DNA of 26,702 nt from CAWUIO01 sp963922455 (GCA_963922455.1 CAWUIO010000090.1:1-26702), one strand, 5' to 3'. Shown: positions 6,167 through 15,032, counted from the stretch's first letter. Numbers and translations: made by a program. Notes: generated from the sequence alone by a model not told the origin.

Positions 6167-6203
6167 GCCCAAAGGCTTACAGCTTTGGGCCTTCTATTTT
6201 TTT
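6167..6203. terminator. Bidirectional terminator between convergent genes
   Basis: An 8-bp stem GCCCAAAG/CTTTGGGC (6167-6174 with 6183-6190) is followed by a T-rich tract. It lies between the transporter and the convergent flavoprotein gene. Confidence 0.75.
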
Positions 6204-6250
6204 CTACTGTGGTTTACACGATTGGTTTACTTGCTTGCCACACGTTATAC

Positions 6251-6859
6251 TTACTCTTTGGGCTCACAGTTTTCTAATTTTTCTTCCAAATCTTTGATCT
6301 GGCTTTTCAATTTTTCCAATTGCGGCTCGATTTGCTCAACTGTATAGCGTGGGGCAATGTGTTGGGGACAGTTTACATCCCAAGCTGTAATCTTTATTAG
6401 AAAGACTCTTTCGGGCCGGGCCCGGTAGTCGGCGTCCATAACTTGTTGGGTTAAGGCTTCGTCTCCTTCTACAAAGCGGGCCGTTCCCCAAATTTTGATT
6501 CGGGTACGGCTGGGGTAATCCATTAAAAAAAGGTGTACTTTGTCATTTTCACTCAAGTTGCCCAAGCTGATAAACTGCCGATTGCCAGAGTAATCGGCAA
6601 AGACTAAGGTTTCTTCGTCCAGTACTTTGAGAAAACCGGCCGGACCGCCTCGATGTTGAATATAGGGCTGTCCATCGGCATTGCTAGTCGCTAGGTAAAA
6701 AGAATCCATTTGAGCGATGAATTCACGCAGCTCTTTGCTAATTTTTTGCTGCCAGTCTCTTTGGGAAGCCATGCGTTCGTAAGTGGCCCGGGAGCCTTTG
6801 TCTTCTTGTTGCTTTTTGACGGCCGGGGTAAAGGCAACATCGCTTATGTACTGTGACAT
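6251..6859 (-). CDS. Pyridoxamine 5'-phosphate oxidase-like FMN-binding protein
   Basis: The protein has 202 residues from the ATG at 6859; an ATG at 6892 would add 11. It has the split-barrel flavin-binding pattern of the PNPOx-like superfamily: FYLATSNADGQPYIQHRGG, then LVFADYSGNRQFISLGNL, then VHLFLMDYPSRTRIKIWGTARF. The C-terminus is a charged, probably coiled-coil tail (QLEKLKSQIKDLEEKLEN). Members bind FMN or related cofactors and reduce or oxidise small molecules; the substrate here is unknown. It is the last gene of a minus-strand run starting with ccmB, but a gap of about 110 bases upstream may hold its own promoter. Confidence 0.82.
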   Translation of the reverse strand: MSQYISDVAFTPAVKKQQEDKGSRATYERMASQRDWQQKISKELREFIAQMDSFYLATSNADGQPYIQHRGGPAGFLKVLDEETLVFADYSGNRQFISLGNLSENDKVHLFLMDYPSRTRIKIWGTARFVEGDEALTQQVMDADYRARPERVFLIKITAWDVNCPQHIAPRYTVEQIEPQLEKLKSQIKDLEEKLENCEPKE

Positions 6860-6972
6860 AGTTTTGGAGTATCGTGATGAAAAAATAGACACTATCTAAT
6901 GACTACAAACAGTCACCACTACTAAAACAAAATAGTGCCTTATTTTTATTTTAAAAATCTGTTAAAAAAGCC

Positions 6973-7779
6973 CTATGACTTCCTTCTTGAGAACCACGTG
7001 AAGAGTTGATTCCATTTAATTTTTAGCCATCGGTAAAAGACTTTGAAAAGAAATACTCGGTCTGGCCATTGAAGTTGAAGAGCGTAGACCTCCTTATCCT
7101 TGGTGAGCTGGGCCAGCTTTTTAGCGAGCAGCTCAGGGCTCACTAGATCAATTATGGGCTTCTGTAAGGCTAGAAGCTTTTGGCTCAATTCGTTTTGTCG
7201 TTTTGTATGAATATACACGAAGGTATTTTGACGATACCACCACTTTACCTTGCTTTGGTTCCAAAGATGGGGGCGTATACAGTCAATAAGTGTATACCCT
7301 TGAGTCTCAAACAGTCTTTCCCAGTACTGGGGCCATTGTTCATTGATATGGTGCTCTCCTTCTTGGCCAGGGATGGCTGCCCCAAATAAAATAATGTCGG
7401 AGGCATGGCAAAGAAATTTGACGAGTGCATGGCCTTGTTTGGAGCTGAGATGTTCGGCTACTTCTAGACATACTGCCAGCTCAAAGCCAGGTTCTACTAC
7501 AGGTAAGTCTTCTTCCAGGTTTGCCGGAATAAAACCAATTTCTGAGTAATTCTTAAATATGTTTTGGACCCATGCCCCATCAAGGCCCACGAGTTTTTTT
7601 ACTCCCCGCACCTGTGCTTCTTTAAGCCATTCGCCCGAACCGCACCCTACATCTAGGATTGAATTAGGTCGGTAGTGCTGAAAAAGAAAGTCCCAAACCA
7701 GGCTAGCTGATTGAGACGCTCCTTTTTGGTGCTTTTCGTAATATGCAGGAGTATAAGGATGGGCCGCTTCGTCCGACAT
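6973..7779 (-). CDS. Class I SAM-dependent methyltransferase
   Basis: This 268-residue protein has SAM-binding motif I SILDVGCGSGEW (D43, G45, G47, G49), then LVGLDGAW and LAVCLEVAEHL, which fit a Methyltransf_23/UbiE-like Rossmann fold. The C-terminal ~90 residues are basic and aromatic and have no family I recognise. The gene starts only 13 bases after ccmE ends, so it is probably cotranscribed. In many bacteria ccmF follows ccmE; here this enzyme takes that place. The substrate is unknown, and surface polysaccharide or small-molecule methylation are both possible. Confidence 0.82.
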   Translation of the reverse strand: MSDEAAHPYTPAYYEKHQKGASQSASLVWDFLFQHYRPNSILDVGCGSGEWLKEAQVRGVKKLVGLDGAWVQNIFKNYSEIGFIPANLEEDLPVVEPGFELAVCLEVAEHLSSKQGHALVKFLCHASDIILFGAAIPGQEGEHHINEQWPQYWERLFETQGYTLIDCIRPHLWNQSKVKWWYRQNTFVYIHTKRQNELSQKLLALQKPIIDLVSPELLAKKLAQLTKDKEVYALQLQWPDRVFLFKVFYRWLKIKWNQLFTWFSRRKS

Positions 7780-7792
7780 ATGTTTAGCTTAA

Positions 7793-8224
7793 CTAGGACT
7801 TTGCTTCGGCTTCTTTGACTTCCAAGGTATTTTCCTGGTACTTGGAAGGGCACTTCATCAAGATTTTGTCGGCCACAAAATGCCCATTTTTAAATCCACC
7901 TACGACCACTACTTGTTCGGAGCGTTCAAAATCGGCTGGTTTAGGGTTACGGAAGATCACCCGCTCTTCCCGATTTTGATCATCAACCAAAGTAAAGGTA
8001 AATAGATTAGGGTCTTGGGCCGGGTTATAGTTCATCTCCAAAATATCCCCTTGGGGATTTTTTTTCAAGGTGCCTACTACGTGAATTTTGGTATTATTTC
8101 CATTTTCGGCCAGCGTTTTGGCTTCGTCGAAGTTTACATAACGACTAGCATCGCCGGCGGTTGAAATAAGCATAGCTATTGCAATAGCGATGGCCACGAT
8201 GGCAATGATATGTCCTTTTTTCAT
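7793..8224 (-). CDS. ccmE: Cytochrome c maturation heme chaperone CcmE (Cys type)
   Basis: This 143-residue protein has one N-terminal membrane anchor (residues ~5-21) and an OB-fold domain outside the cytoplasmic membrane. CcmE takes heme from CcmC and the CcmAB complex and passes it to the CcmF ligase. In E. coli heme is attached covalently at His in HxxxY; here the site is C125-P-S-K-Y129, the CxxxY form known from some other System I variants. The neighbouring ccmC, ccmD-like and ccmB genes confirm the pathway. The gap of 61 bases to the upstream small gene is consistent with one operon. Confidence 0.92.
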   Translation of the reverse strand: MKKGHIIAIVAIAIAIAMLISTAGDASRYVNFDEAKTLAENGNNTKIHVVGTLKKNPQGDILEMNYNPAQDPNLFTFTLVDDQNREERVIFRNPKPADFERSEQVVVVGGFKNGHFVADKILMKCPSKYQENTLEVKEAEAKS

Positions 8225-8285
8225 AGGGTGGTATGTATTAAGTTTCTAAACTTTCTTTTGTTGTACGGAATTAAAAAGATAGAAA

Positions 8286-8498
8286 TTATAGATCTTTTTC
8301 TATTTGGCTGACCTTTCGGTCTATTCTGATGAGATATATAAAAAAGCCTATAAAAACAATGACAATGGTGGCTACTACCACGTAAATCTTCCCGTTCGAG
8401 CGCATTAAGTCGGCCATTTCTACTTGATCGGGACTTTGAGCAAAAAGGGAAAAAGGTCCTAAAAGGAGAGCCAGTAATATGTGCAGAAATTTTTTCAT
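8286..8498 (-). CDS. CcmD-like small membrane protein
   Basis: This 70-residue protein has a signal-like N-terminus (residues 1-20, ending LFAQ) and one membrane helix near 38-57, followed by the basic stretch YLIRIDRKVSQIEKDL. The position between ccmC and ccmE and the 'one helix plus charged tail' design fit CcmD, which aids release of heme-loaded CcmE from the CcmABC complex. Sequence identity to proteobacterial CcmD is low, so the call rests on topology and context. Confidence 0.75.
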   Translation of the reverse strand: MKKFLHILLALLLGPFSLFAQSPDQVEMADLMRSNGKIYVVVATIVIVFIGFFIYLIRIDRKVSQIEKDL

Positions 8499-8507
8499 AA
8501 ATACATT

Positions 8508-9218
8508 TTAATCAGCAAAGGTTTCTTCTAATTTTTCTTCTTGCAAGTGTTCTTCTACTATTCTTAACCGGGCCCTCAGACTTACTATCCACCAACCTAG
8601 TAAGGTCCAGGCAATTATGGAGGGATAGAAAACCAGACGCATATTCCGATCTAGATCATAGGTATTAAAACCGGGGTTCCCCCCACTGCCGGGGTGCATA
8701 GAGTCGGTAAGTCGGGGCAAAATAAATAATAGGGGAATCAGACAAGCATAGGCAAAGATATTGTATACAGCAGAAATGCGTCCGCGTTGTTGTTCATCTT
8801 GAATAGCTCCCCGAAGAATAGAATACGCAAAGTAAATTAACAGTCCGATGGCAGCCCCATTTTGTTTGGGGTCCCCATGCCAATAGGTACCCCAAGTATA
8901 CTGGGCCCACATCATGCCGGTGATGATACCTAAAATACCCATAATCATGCCCACTTGGGTACTTTCTGCGGCCCAGATATCGTCTACCATATTACCACTC
9001 CGGAGATAGCGTATAGAATAAATAACCGACATCAAAAGTATGAGGATCATCCCAAACCACATGGGAACATGAAAATACAAATTACGAATACCCTCATTAA
9101 CGATTGCCAAGCGGGGCACCTTTCCTAGTAAGCCCATAATGAGGGTGTAAAAAATCAACACAATACAGAGGTATTTCCACCATTTTCCTTTCATAGCGTT
9201 TCCAATTAACTTCTCCAA
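8508..9218 (-). CDS. ccmC: Heme-handling protein CcmC
   Basis: The 236-residue protein has about six membrane helices. Family landmarks are the histidine in LYFHVP (H50), the periplasmic WAQYTWGTYWHGDPK (~104-118, a divergent WWD motif), and the second histidine in DSMHPGSGG. CcmC presents heme to CcmE. Its start overlaps the ccmB end by 13 bases, which suggests translational coupling; an internal ATG 8 codons later would remove the overlap. A charged C-terminal tail follows the last helix. Confidence 0.92.
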   Translation of the reverse strand: MEKLIGNAMKGKWWKYLCIVLIFYTLIMGLLGKVPRLAIVNEGIRNLYFHVPMWFGMILILLMSVIYSIRYLRSGNMVDDIWAAESTQVGMIMGILGIITGMMWAQYTWGTYWHGDPKQNGAAIGLLIYFAYSILRGAIQDEQQRGRISAVYNIFAYACLIPLLFILPRLTDSMHPGSGGNPGFNTYDLDRNMRLVFYPSIIAWTLLGWWIVSLRARLRIVEEHLQEEKLEETFAD

Positions 9219-9874
9219 ATATACGGAAAGAGTAAATAAGATAAGGCGATTACGATGAAATTCAAGCCCATCAGGTTGAGGAGTTCATCCCAGCTTACAG
9301 AGCGGTCTAAGCCGTCCATAGCTTGCTTAGAAACCCGGATTAGCATCAATAACATCGGAATGATAATCGGAAAACTCAAAATGGACATCAAAGTCATATT
9401 GTTTCCAGCCTTGGCACTGATGCCTGAAATTAGAGTAAGGGTCCCCGAAAACCCCAAAGTCCCCAAAACCAAGTTAAGCAAAAATAAGGCGTGGTCTTGT
9501 ACCGGATACCCCAATACCAAGGAGTATAAACCTAAACCCATCAAGGCAATTAAACTGAGTAAGATGGTATTATAAATTATCTTAGCCAAAATTATGGCTT
9601 CGGGGCTACTCAAGTAATAATAATAGTAAAAACGGGATAATTGTTCGTTTCCAAAGCTCTTGGAGATCGTATGGATAGAAGAAAACAACATGATTATCCA
9701 AAATAGCGTATTCCAAGTGGGTTGGGGTAGGTTTTGACCGCTCAGAGAAAAACTTAGATAACAAATAAAGATAGTTGAACTGATATATAGTAATAAACTG
9801 TTTATCGCATAACGCTCTCGTAACTCAAGCTGGATGTCTTTTCTAACTAATTGTAAAATCTCTTGGAAAATCAT
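9206..9874 (-). CDS. ccmB: Heme exporter subunit CcmB
   Basis: The 222-residue protein has about six hydrophobic segments and a cytoplasmic N-terminus FQEILQLVRKDIQLELRERYA, which fits CcmB. It is the membrane subunit of the CcmAB ABC transporter that uses ATP to release heme-loaded CcmE from CcmC. It is the first gene of the minus-strand run. The ATPase CcmA is not in the window and must be encoded elsewhere. Confidence 0.9.
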   Translation of the reverse strand: MIFQEILQLVRKDIQLELRERYAINSLLLYISSTIFICYLSFSLSGQNLPQPTWNTLFWIIMLFSSIHTISKSFGNEQLSRFYYYYYLSSPEAIILAKIIYNTILLSLIALMGLGLYSLVLGYPVQDHALFLLNLVLGTLGFSGTLTLISGISAKAGNNMTLMSILSFPIIIPMLLMLIRVSKQAMDGLDRSVSWDELLNLMGLNFIVIALSYLLFPYIWRS

Positions 9875-9950
9875 GCGTTTTATGACAGATAGCCTAGTTA
9901 ATCATAAGCTATGGGTTACTTTCTTTCCCAAAACCTGGATATAGAAGGGA

Positions 9951-9980
9951 TTTGATTAAATTGATCACCATATAATTCTG
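9951..9980 (+). promoter_or_regulatory. Putative promoter of the PKD/T9SS gene
   Basis: TTTG (9951-9954) lies 18 nt before TAATTCTG (9973-9980, one mismatch to TAnnTTTG). The start site would then fall within a few bases of the ATG at 9988, giving an almost leaderless message; this is uncertain. Confidence 0.3.
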
Positions 9981-9987
9981 CTAATAT

Positions 9988-12729
9988 ATGAAGAATCTTT
10001 CTGCCTCGGTGGGAATGTTCGTGTTTTGCCTTTTTAGTTTTGCCGCACCAGCCCAAGACTTGGCTATTATAGATACCATCTGCCCGGTAAATACGCTAAA
10101 TTATCAAAGCCCTAATTCGGCTATTGCCGATTTTTATGAATGGGATTTTTGTACGGGTGAGCTTACTATTCCCCTTGAAAATCAAGATTTCATTCAATTG
10201 GATGACTTTATCCCCAATGCCTTTGGTTCGGAAGGAATGGAGATAGTCCGGGATACCAAGTTAACCTCTAGCCCCTTGGATGATGAATATTTTTTGTTTG
10301 TTACCAATAGATCGGGTACCAACATTGTGCGATATGATTTTGGTAATGACTTGGGTAATCCCAATCCGGAGATAGATAACCTAATAATTGGTTTTGATCG
10401 GCTTTATAACCTGAAGTTTCACCGGGAGGGAAATGATTGGTACGCTTTGGTGGCCAATTTCTTTCGGGCCCCCATCTTACTCCGATTTCAAAATTCTTTG
10501 AAAAACGACCCGGAAGTAATTCCGCTATTTGACCCACTTGGCAGCTTCGATGCGTCCAACCCTGGGATCCCTTACCTAGTGGGAGGAAATTTATCATTGG
10601 ATATTGTAAAGTTTCAAGGTCGGCTAATTGCCATCATTGGTAATTCGTATGATGCAGCTGGTTTTAGCGACACACGAATGACCATGATTGATTTTGGGAA
10701 TAGCTTATCTAGCCCTTGGACTTTGTCCAACACCTCGCAAACCCCCAATATAAACTCCACGGGAACCAATGGAATCATTCCCTTAAATGATTTTAAAGTA
10801 ATGGAAGATGATGGAAATTGGTATGCCATTACCTGTGGCTGGAATAATATCACCCACGTCAACTTCGGACCTGATCTACTCAATCCGAACCCTGTAATAC
10901 ACGATATTACAGATACCTTAGGCCTGGGCAGTTTTCGTACCCAACAAATGGAATTAATCAATGATGGGGGAAACTATGTAGCGTATATCCTTGAAAATAC
11001 AGGTAATATCATCCGCTTAAACTTTGGTTCCTCCCTGGCCAATTTAAAGCCAAGCATAGAAAACCTAGGCAATTTTGGTCTCATTGGCACCTTCGCAACC
11101 GGTAATCGCCCTTCTCTAGCCTTTGACATGGATAAGGATGGATCTCAGTGGTACGGATATATGATCAACCGTTCACTTGCGTTTAACGATGAAAATCTTC
11201 CCAGTTCCCTGCTCCGAATGAAAATCCCTAATCCTTGTAATGCCACACCTGCTACTTTTGCGGGGCCTAGCCCAGGAGATGTAGAGTATAGTAGCTCCGG
11301 ACTGGAAAGAACAATTTTAGAATTATTAGACGAAAATAGTTTCCCAACCCAAACCCTAGTAGACTCGGTGTTTGTCCTGGATGAAGCTATTGGTAATTTT
11401 GAAGTTGAAAACCTTTGTTTGGGAGAAACCAGTCGCTTCTTAAATGTAAGCTCCGGCCCAGTTTCCTTGGTAGATACCTGGCAATGGGACTTTGGTGATG
11501 GAACTAGCTCCAATGAAACGGAACCTACTCACTTTTATGCCGAAGCCGGCCTGTATCCGGTAAGTCTTACTGTGATTAATCAAAGTGGGTGCATCAATAC
11601 TATGCAGGATACGGTGCGGGTAAGTAACCGGCCACAAGTTGCATTTAGCATTCAAGATATTGATTGTGCTACCGGAGACGTCATCTTCTCGGATGACAGT
11701 TTTTTACTTCCCGAAGACGTAGACAGAGGGGCCCGGTTCCAAAACCGAATTTGGAGCTTCGGGGATTCCCTTGAGCTCCGGATTGGCGGAAGAGAGGCCC
11801 AGACAGTTACCCGAGGCGATATGGGTGAAGGACAAGTATTACCGCCTTATACCCCCGGGCAAAGGTATCCCGTGACGTTGACCGTTCAGGATGAAGTAGG
11901 ATGTTCTAGTAGCTTCACCAAAACGATATCATTTGCTCCTGAGGATATTCCTACAGTTGATTTTACGTTTACAGACCCTTGCCGGGGAGCCCCAGTCAGT
12001 TTTACGGATAATAGTAGCATGCCCCTTAATGCCTTAGGTGCCGTTGAAGTTTGGGAATGGGTGATTATAGATGCAAACAGTTCCAGTGTATTGGATACGC
12101 TCCGAGAGCAAAACCCTTCCTATACCTTTGCCAATACCGGACAATACCGCATCAAGCTTCGGGCCCGAAATTCTTTTGCTTGTTTTGGGGAACACGAAAA
12201 AATCATCCAGGTACAAGAAAGTTTAGACTCTCGTTTTGAGCTCTCAGAGACCGAAGGTATCGCGCCTTTACAGGTCACCTTTACCAACTTAACCGATGGA
12301 GCAAGCACCTTTAACTGGGACTTCGGAGACGGAAGTAGAAGTACCGAGGCCTCTCCTACCTATACATATGAGCAGCCTGGGATCTATTTGGTGAGCTTTG
12401 AGGCCCGAAATGATATCGGATGTGGTACTTTAATCACACAATCGGTCAATGTATTGAGTGTTACCTCCAACGAACCTCTAGCCCTGGATCAAGTTCGTAT
12501 CTTCCCTAACCCTGCTCGTGATATGCTTCAAATTGAGCCGGGCATACCCGGTACCCTCCCCCCTAAAATGCAGATTTTTGATTTGAGCGGACGTACTGTT
12601 CAGGAGTTTAACCCACCAAACCCCAGTGAACGCTATTCCTTGGATATTCGTAAATTAGGGCCTGGTTCTTATTTACTGGCTATCAAACAGGGAGATCAGT
12701 CGCGCGTATTTCGTTTTGTAAAATACTAA
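9988..12729 (+). CDS. Secreted PKD-repeat protein with T9SS sorting domain
   Basis: This 913-residue protein starts with a signal peptide (cleavage near APAQ/D, residue ~22). Residues ~60-430 hold repeats of about 60 residues with a motif like 'hxFGxxLxNPxP' (DFGNDLGNPNPEI, DFGNSLSSPW, NFGPDLLNPNPVI, NFGSSLANLKPSI), probably a beta-propeller-like sensor or adhesin part. PKD-type domains follow, with WQWDFGDGTSS near 498, IWSFGDS near 588 and FNWDFGDGSRS near 775. The C-terminal ~75 residues (VRIFPNPARD to FRFVKY) are a type A T9SS sorting domain, so the protein is exported and probably anchored on the cell surface. A role in adhesion is inferred; no catalytic motif is visible. Confidence 0.88.
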   Translation: MKNLSASVGMFVFCLFSFAAPAQDLAIIDTICPVNTLNYQSPNSAIADFYEWDFCTGELTIPLENQDFIQLDDFIPNAFGSEGMEIVRDTKLTSSPLDDEYFLFVTNRSGTNIVRYDFGNDLGNPNPEIDNLIIGFDRLYNLKFHREGNDWYALVANFFRAPILLRFQNSLKNDPEVIPLFDPLGSFDASNPGIPYLVGGNLSLDIVKFQGRLIAIIGNSYDAAGFSDTRMTMIDFGNSLSSPWTLSNTSQTPNINSTGTNGIIPLNDFKVMEDDGNWYAITCGWNNITHVNFGPDLLNPNPVIHDITDTLGLGSFRTQQMELINDGGNYVAYILENTGNIIRLNFGSSLANLKPSIENLGNFGLIGTFATGNRPSLAFDMDKDGSQWYGYMINRSLAFNDENLPSSLLRMKIPNPCNATPATFAGPSPGDVEYSSSGLERTILELLDENSFPTQTLVDSVFVLDEAIGNFEVENLCLGETSRFLNVSSGPVSLVDTWQWDFGDGTSSNETEPTHFYAEAGLYPVSLTVINQSGCINTMQDTVRVSNRPQVAFSIQDIDCATGDVIFSDDSFLLPEDVDRGARFQNRIWSFGDSLELRIGGREAQTVTRGDMGEGQVLPPYTPGQRYPVTLTVQDEVGCSSSFTKTISFAPEDIPTVDFTFTDPCRGAPVSFTDNSSMPLNALGAVEVWEWVIIDANSSSVLDTLREQNPSYTFANTGQYRIKLRARNSFACFGEHEKIIQVQESLDSRFELSETEGIAPLQVTFTNLTDGASTFNWDFGDGSRSTEASPTYTYEQPGIYLVSFEARNDIGCGTLITQSVNVLSVTSNEPLALDQVRIFPNPARDMLQIEPGIPGTLPPKMQIFDLSGRTVQEFNPPNPSERYSLDIRKLGPGSYLLAIKQGDQSRVFRFVKY

Positions 12730-12768
12730 GCACTTTGGGCACAAGCAGGAAGGGTGCTTATGTTTTTT
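12727..12768 (+). terminator. Probable terminator after the PKD/T9SS gene
   Basis: TAAGCAC (12727-12733, starting at the stop codon) pairs with GTGCTTA (12754-12760), and six T follow at 12763-12768. The loop is long (20 nt), so the strength is uncertain. Confidence 0.5.
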
Positions 12769-12775
12769 GTCTTTT

Positions 12776-12905
12776 GGCTTAGGGATGGAACGGCATGTTT
12801 GAGCTCGTGTTGGCCTGTGGGGAGAGGCAGCGAGTAGTGACAGCCCGACCCGCGCCGGCAGGATCTTACTCCCGAAGCCTTATGAGCAAGCGCGGGAAAG
12901 CCCCA
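12776..12905 (+). repeat. Interspersed structured repeat, copy R4
   Basis: It starts GGCTTAGGGATGGAACGG, has the variant core GCGAGTAGTGACAGCCCG, and ends GCGCGGGAAAGCCCC. CCCGCGC/GCGCGGG pairs the core with the 3' end, and GGCUU/AAGCC closes the ends. Confidence 0.8.
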
Positions 12906-12919
12906 AGAAAATAGGTATA

Positions 12920-12933
12920 TTCGTATGTACGAA
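12920..12933. promoter_or_regulatory. Short perfect inverted repeat upstream of glycosyltransferase gene
   Basis: TTCGTA-TG-TACGAA is a 6+6 palindrome 33 bases before the ATG of the first glycosyltransferase. It could be an operator, but no regulator is identified. Confidence 0.25.
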
Positions 12934-12965
12934 ATTTAAAAAGCTTTGATAAGATACCTTGGCAT

Positions 12966-14003
12966 ATGGCAAAACTGAGTGTCCTGATGTCCGTTTGGAA
13001 TGCCGCCCCTTTTTTAAGGGAGTCGGTGGAAAGTATCCTAGAACAGAGCTTTGAAAATTTTGAGTTCATCCTAGTCAACGATGGCTCTAGCGATGAGTCG
13101 GCTGAGATTTTAGCGTCTTACCATGACCCGCGGATGCAGATTATTTCTTTAGATCAAAATGTGGGAATGGCCCGGGCCTTAAACCGAGGTTTGCAGCACA
13201 TAAGTACGCCTTATATTGCCCGGATGGACGCCGATGATTGGTCATATCCAGACCGTTTGGAACGCCAATATGCCTTTATGGAGAGACATCCTGAAGTGAG
13301 CATTTGTGGCACATGGGCGGAGTCTTATGAGGGCTCAGAACTGTACGCCCAAGGCTATTACGGGGTGGGTCACGAGGAAATTTGCCAACATTTGCTCTTC
13401 CGAAAAGCTTTATTCTGTCATCCTTCAGTAATGATGCGAAAATCGGTCGTAGATCAAACGAAGGGCTATAACCCGGACTACTCTCATGCCGCTGATATGG
13501 CGCTCTGGTATGACGCGCTCCCCTTAGGGAAAATGGCCAATCTCCCGGAAATCCTGATCAAATACCGCAGGCACCCCAAGCAAATCAGTCAAATGGAAGA
13601 AGGTTTAAGCCAAGAGTGGGCCCGACAAATCTTTGAAAATTGGTTGGAGTTACAAATGCCCGATCTCCCACAAAAACTCAGAAAACTGCATACTCAGTTA
13701 GTCTACAAGCAATTTCCCAAAAGGTACGAGAAGCTCCGTGATGTACGGGAATGGGCCCTACGCCTAGATACTTGGAACCAAGAAACGCACTTCATCCCTG
13801 CCCGAGCCTTGCGCGAAGAACTAGCCAAGCATTGGTTTTATGCCTGTAACTCGATAAGGCCTCTCAATAAAAACGTTTGGCGCATGCACCGTAGCTTTCC
13901 ATTTCGCCAAGATTTCCCGGTAGGCTGGAGCAATAGCTGGAAGTTTTGGTGGAACTGTATGAAGCGGAATGAAAGTACTTATGTCACATCCTATGAAGCA
14001 TAA
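12966..14003 (+). CDS. Family 2 glycosyltransferase
   Basis: This 345-residue protein is a typical GT-A fold inverting glycosyltransferase of the GT2 class. The N-terminus LSVLMSVWNAAPFLRESVESIL, the VNDGSSDES nucleotide-binding loop (~38-45) and the catalytic metal-binding M-D88-A-D90-D are all present. RMDADDWSYPDRLERQYAFM is well conserved. It is likely cytoplasmic or membrane-associated and transfers a sugar from an activated donor to a surface polysaccharide or glycolipid; donor and acceptor are unknown. The stop overlaps the next gene by 35 bases. Confidence 0.9.
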   Translation: MAKLSVLMSVWNAAPFLRESVESILEQSFENFEFILVNDGSSDESAEILASYHDPRMQIISLDQNVGMARALNRGLQHISTPYIARMDADDWSYPDRLERQYAFMERHPEVSICGTWAESYEGSELYAQGYYGVGHEEICQHLLFRKALFCHPSVMMRKSVVDQTKGYNPDYSHAADMALWYDALPLGKMANLPEILIKYRRHPKQISQMEEGLSQEWARQIFENWLELQMPDLPQKLRKLHTQLVYKQFPKRYEKLRDVREWALRLDTWNQETHFIPARALREELAKHWFYACNSIRPLNKNVWRMHRSFPFRQDFPVGWSNSWKFWWNCMKRNESTYVTSYEA

Positions 14004-15009
14004 TCCGGAAATTAGTGTGATCATCCCGGCTTTTGGCTCCAAGCAAGCCCTACTCGATACGTTAGTTAGCCTGGATGAGCAAAGTTTTACCGATTGGGAG
14101 GCCATCGTTACTTTAGATTACCCCCAGCGTGCCTTGCCCTCGGCGATTCAAAGTCTCCTGGACCGGCGATATACGTTTATTAGCTTCTCAAAAAACGAAG
14201 GGCTGGGGCATGCCTATGACGGGTCCTTACAAAAAGCCCGGGGTAAATACATTGCCTTCGCCAAATCGGGAGATATCCAACTCCCCTTGCGGCTTGAAAA
14301 GCAATATGCCTTTATGGAAGATAATCTAGACCTTGGGGCCTGTGCCGGCAATATCCAATACATCACGCCGGGCATTGACCATATCGACCAAAAAGGTGCC
14401 CCACTCATTACCAAGCCCCGGGATTTGATCTGCCGAGTTTTGTGGGGTTTGCCGCTTTACCCCAATACCTTGATGATCCGGCACTGGCTCACGCGAAAGC
14501 ATGCCCTCTTGGCCCGTTTCGCCCGGACCATCCATTACGAGTGGATCAGCCGGATCAAAAAAGACTGTCCCTTTGCCAACCTCAACGTGCCCATGGTGGC
14601 TGTCCGGGCCCACCCGGAAGATGCTAACTTCCCCAATCGCCAATCTCTACAAGACCGGCGTCTCATTTGGGCTTTCCTCCTGCGCGAATTAGGTTTTCGC
14701 GGAGATGGTGCCGAGTTAGACTTGCACGCCCTGGTCGTTCAGCAACATGCCCAAATAACCCCTGAAATAGCGGCCCGGGCCGAGGTCTGGCTTACCCGTC
14801 TTTATCAGGCCAACCAGGTGTATGGGGTCTACCCCAAAGCCGCTTTTCGTAACTACTTGCAAGAACATTGGTTAAAATTTATGGCCGGGGCCAGTCGCTG
14901 GGGCATTCAGTTCGGTCAGCAATTTAGCCGCTCCCCTTTAAGTCCCTACCCAGAGTATAGTTTTTGGCAAAAATCCAGTTTTTGGGCCCGGGCCTTGTTG
15001 CGCAGGTAA
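13969..15009 (+). CDS. GT2-like protein lacking the DxD motif, paralog of upstream gene
   Basis: The 346-residue protein resembles its upstream neighbour along the N-terminal half: ISVIIPAFGSKQALLDTLVSL, then ARGKYIAF, then RLEKQYAFMEDNLDLGACAGN against RLERQYAFMERHPEVSICGTW. The MDADD of the neighbour is replaced by AKSGD (~98-102), and the VNDGSSDES loop by VTLDYPQRA, so metal and nucleotide binding are probably lost or altered. In-frame ATG codons at 13981 and 13993 are alternative starts that shrink the overlap. The frame is intact over its whole length, which argues against simple decay. It could be a non-catalytic partner or use a different donor. Confidence 0.75.
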   Translation: MKVLMSHPMKHNPEISVIIPAFGSKQALLDTLVSLDEQSFTDWEAIVTLDYPQRALPSAIQSLLDRRYTFISFSKNEGLGHAYDGSLQKARGKYIAFAKSGDIQLPLRLEKQYAFMEDNLDLGACAGNIQYITPGIDHIDQKGAPLITKPRDLICRVLWGLPLYPNTLMIRHWLTRKHALLARFARTIHYEWISRIKKDCPFANLNVPMVAVRAHPEDANFPNRQSLQDRRLIWAFLLRELGFRGDGAELDLHALVVQQHAQITPEIAARAEVWLTRLYQANQVYGVYPKAAFRNYLQEHWLKFMAGASRWGIQFGQQFSRSPLSPYPEYSFWQKSSFWARALLRR

Positions 15010-15032
15010 GGGCTTAGGGGAGAAAAATCCTT

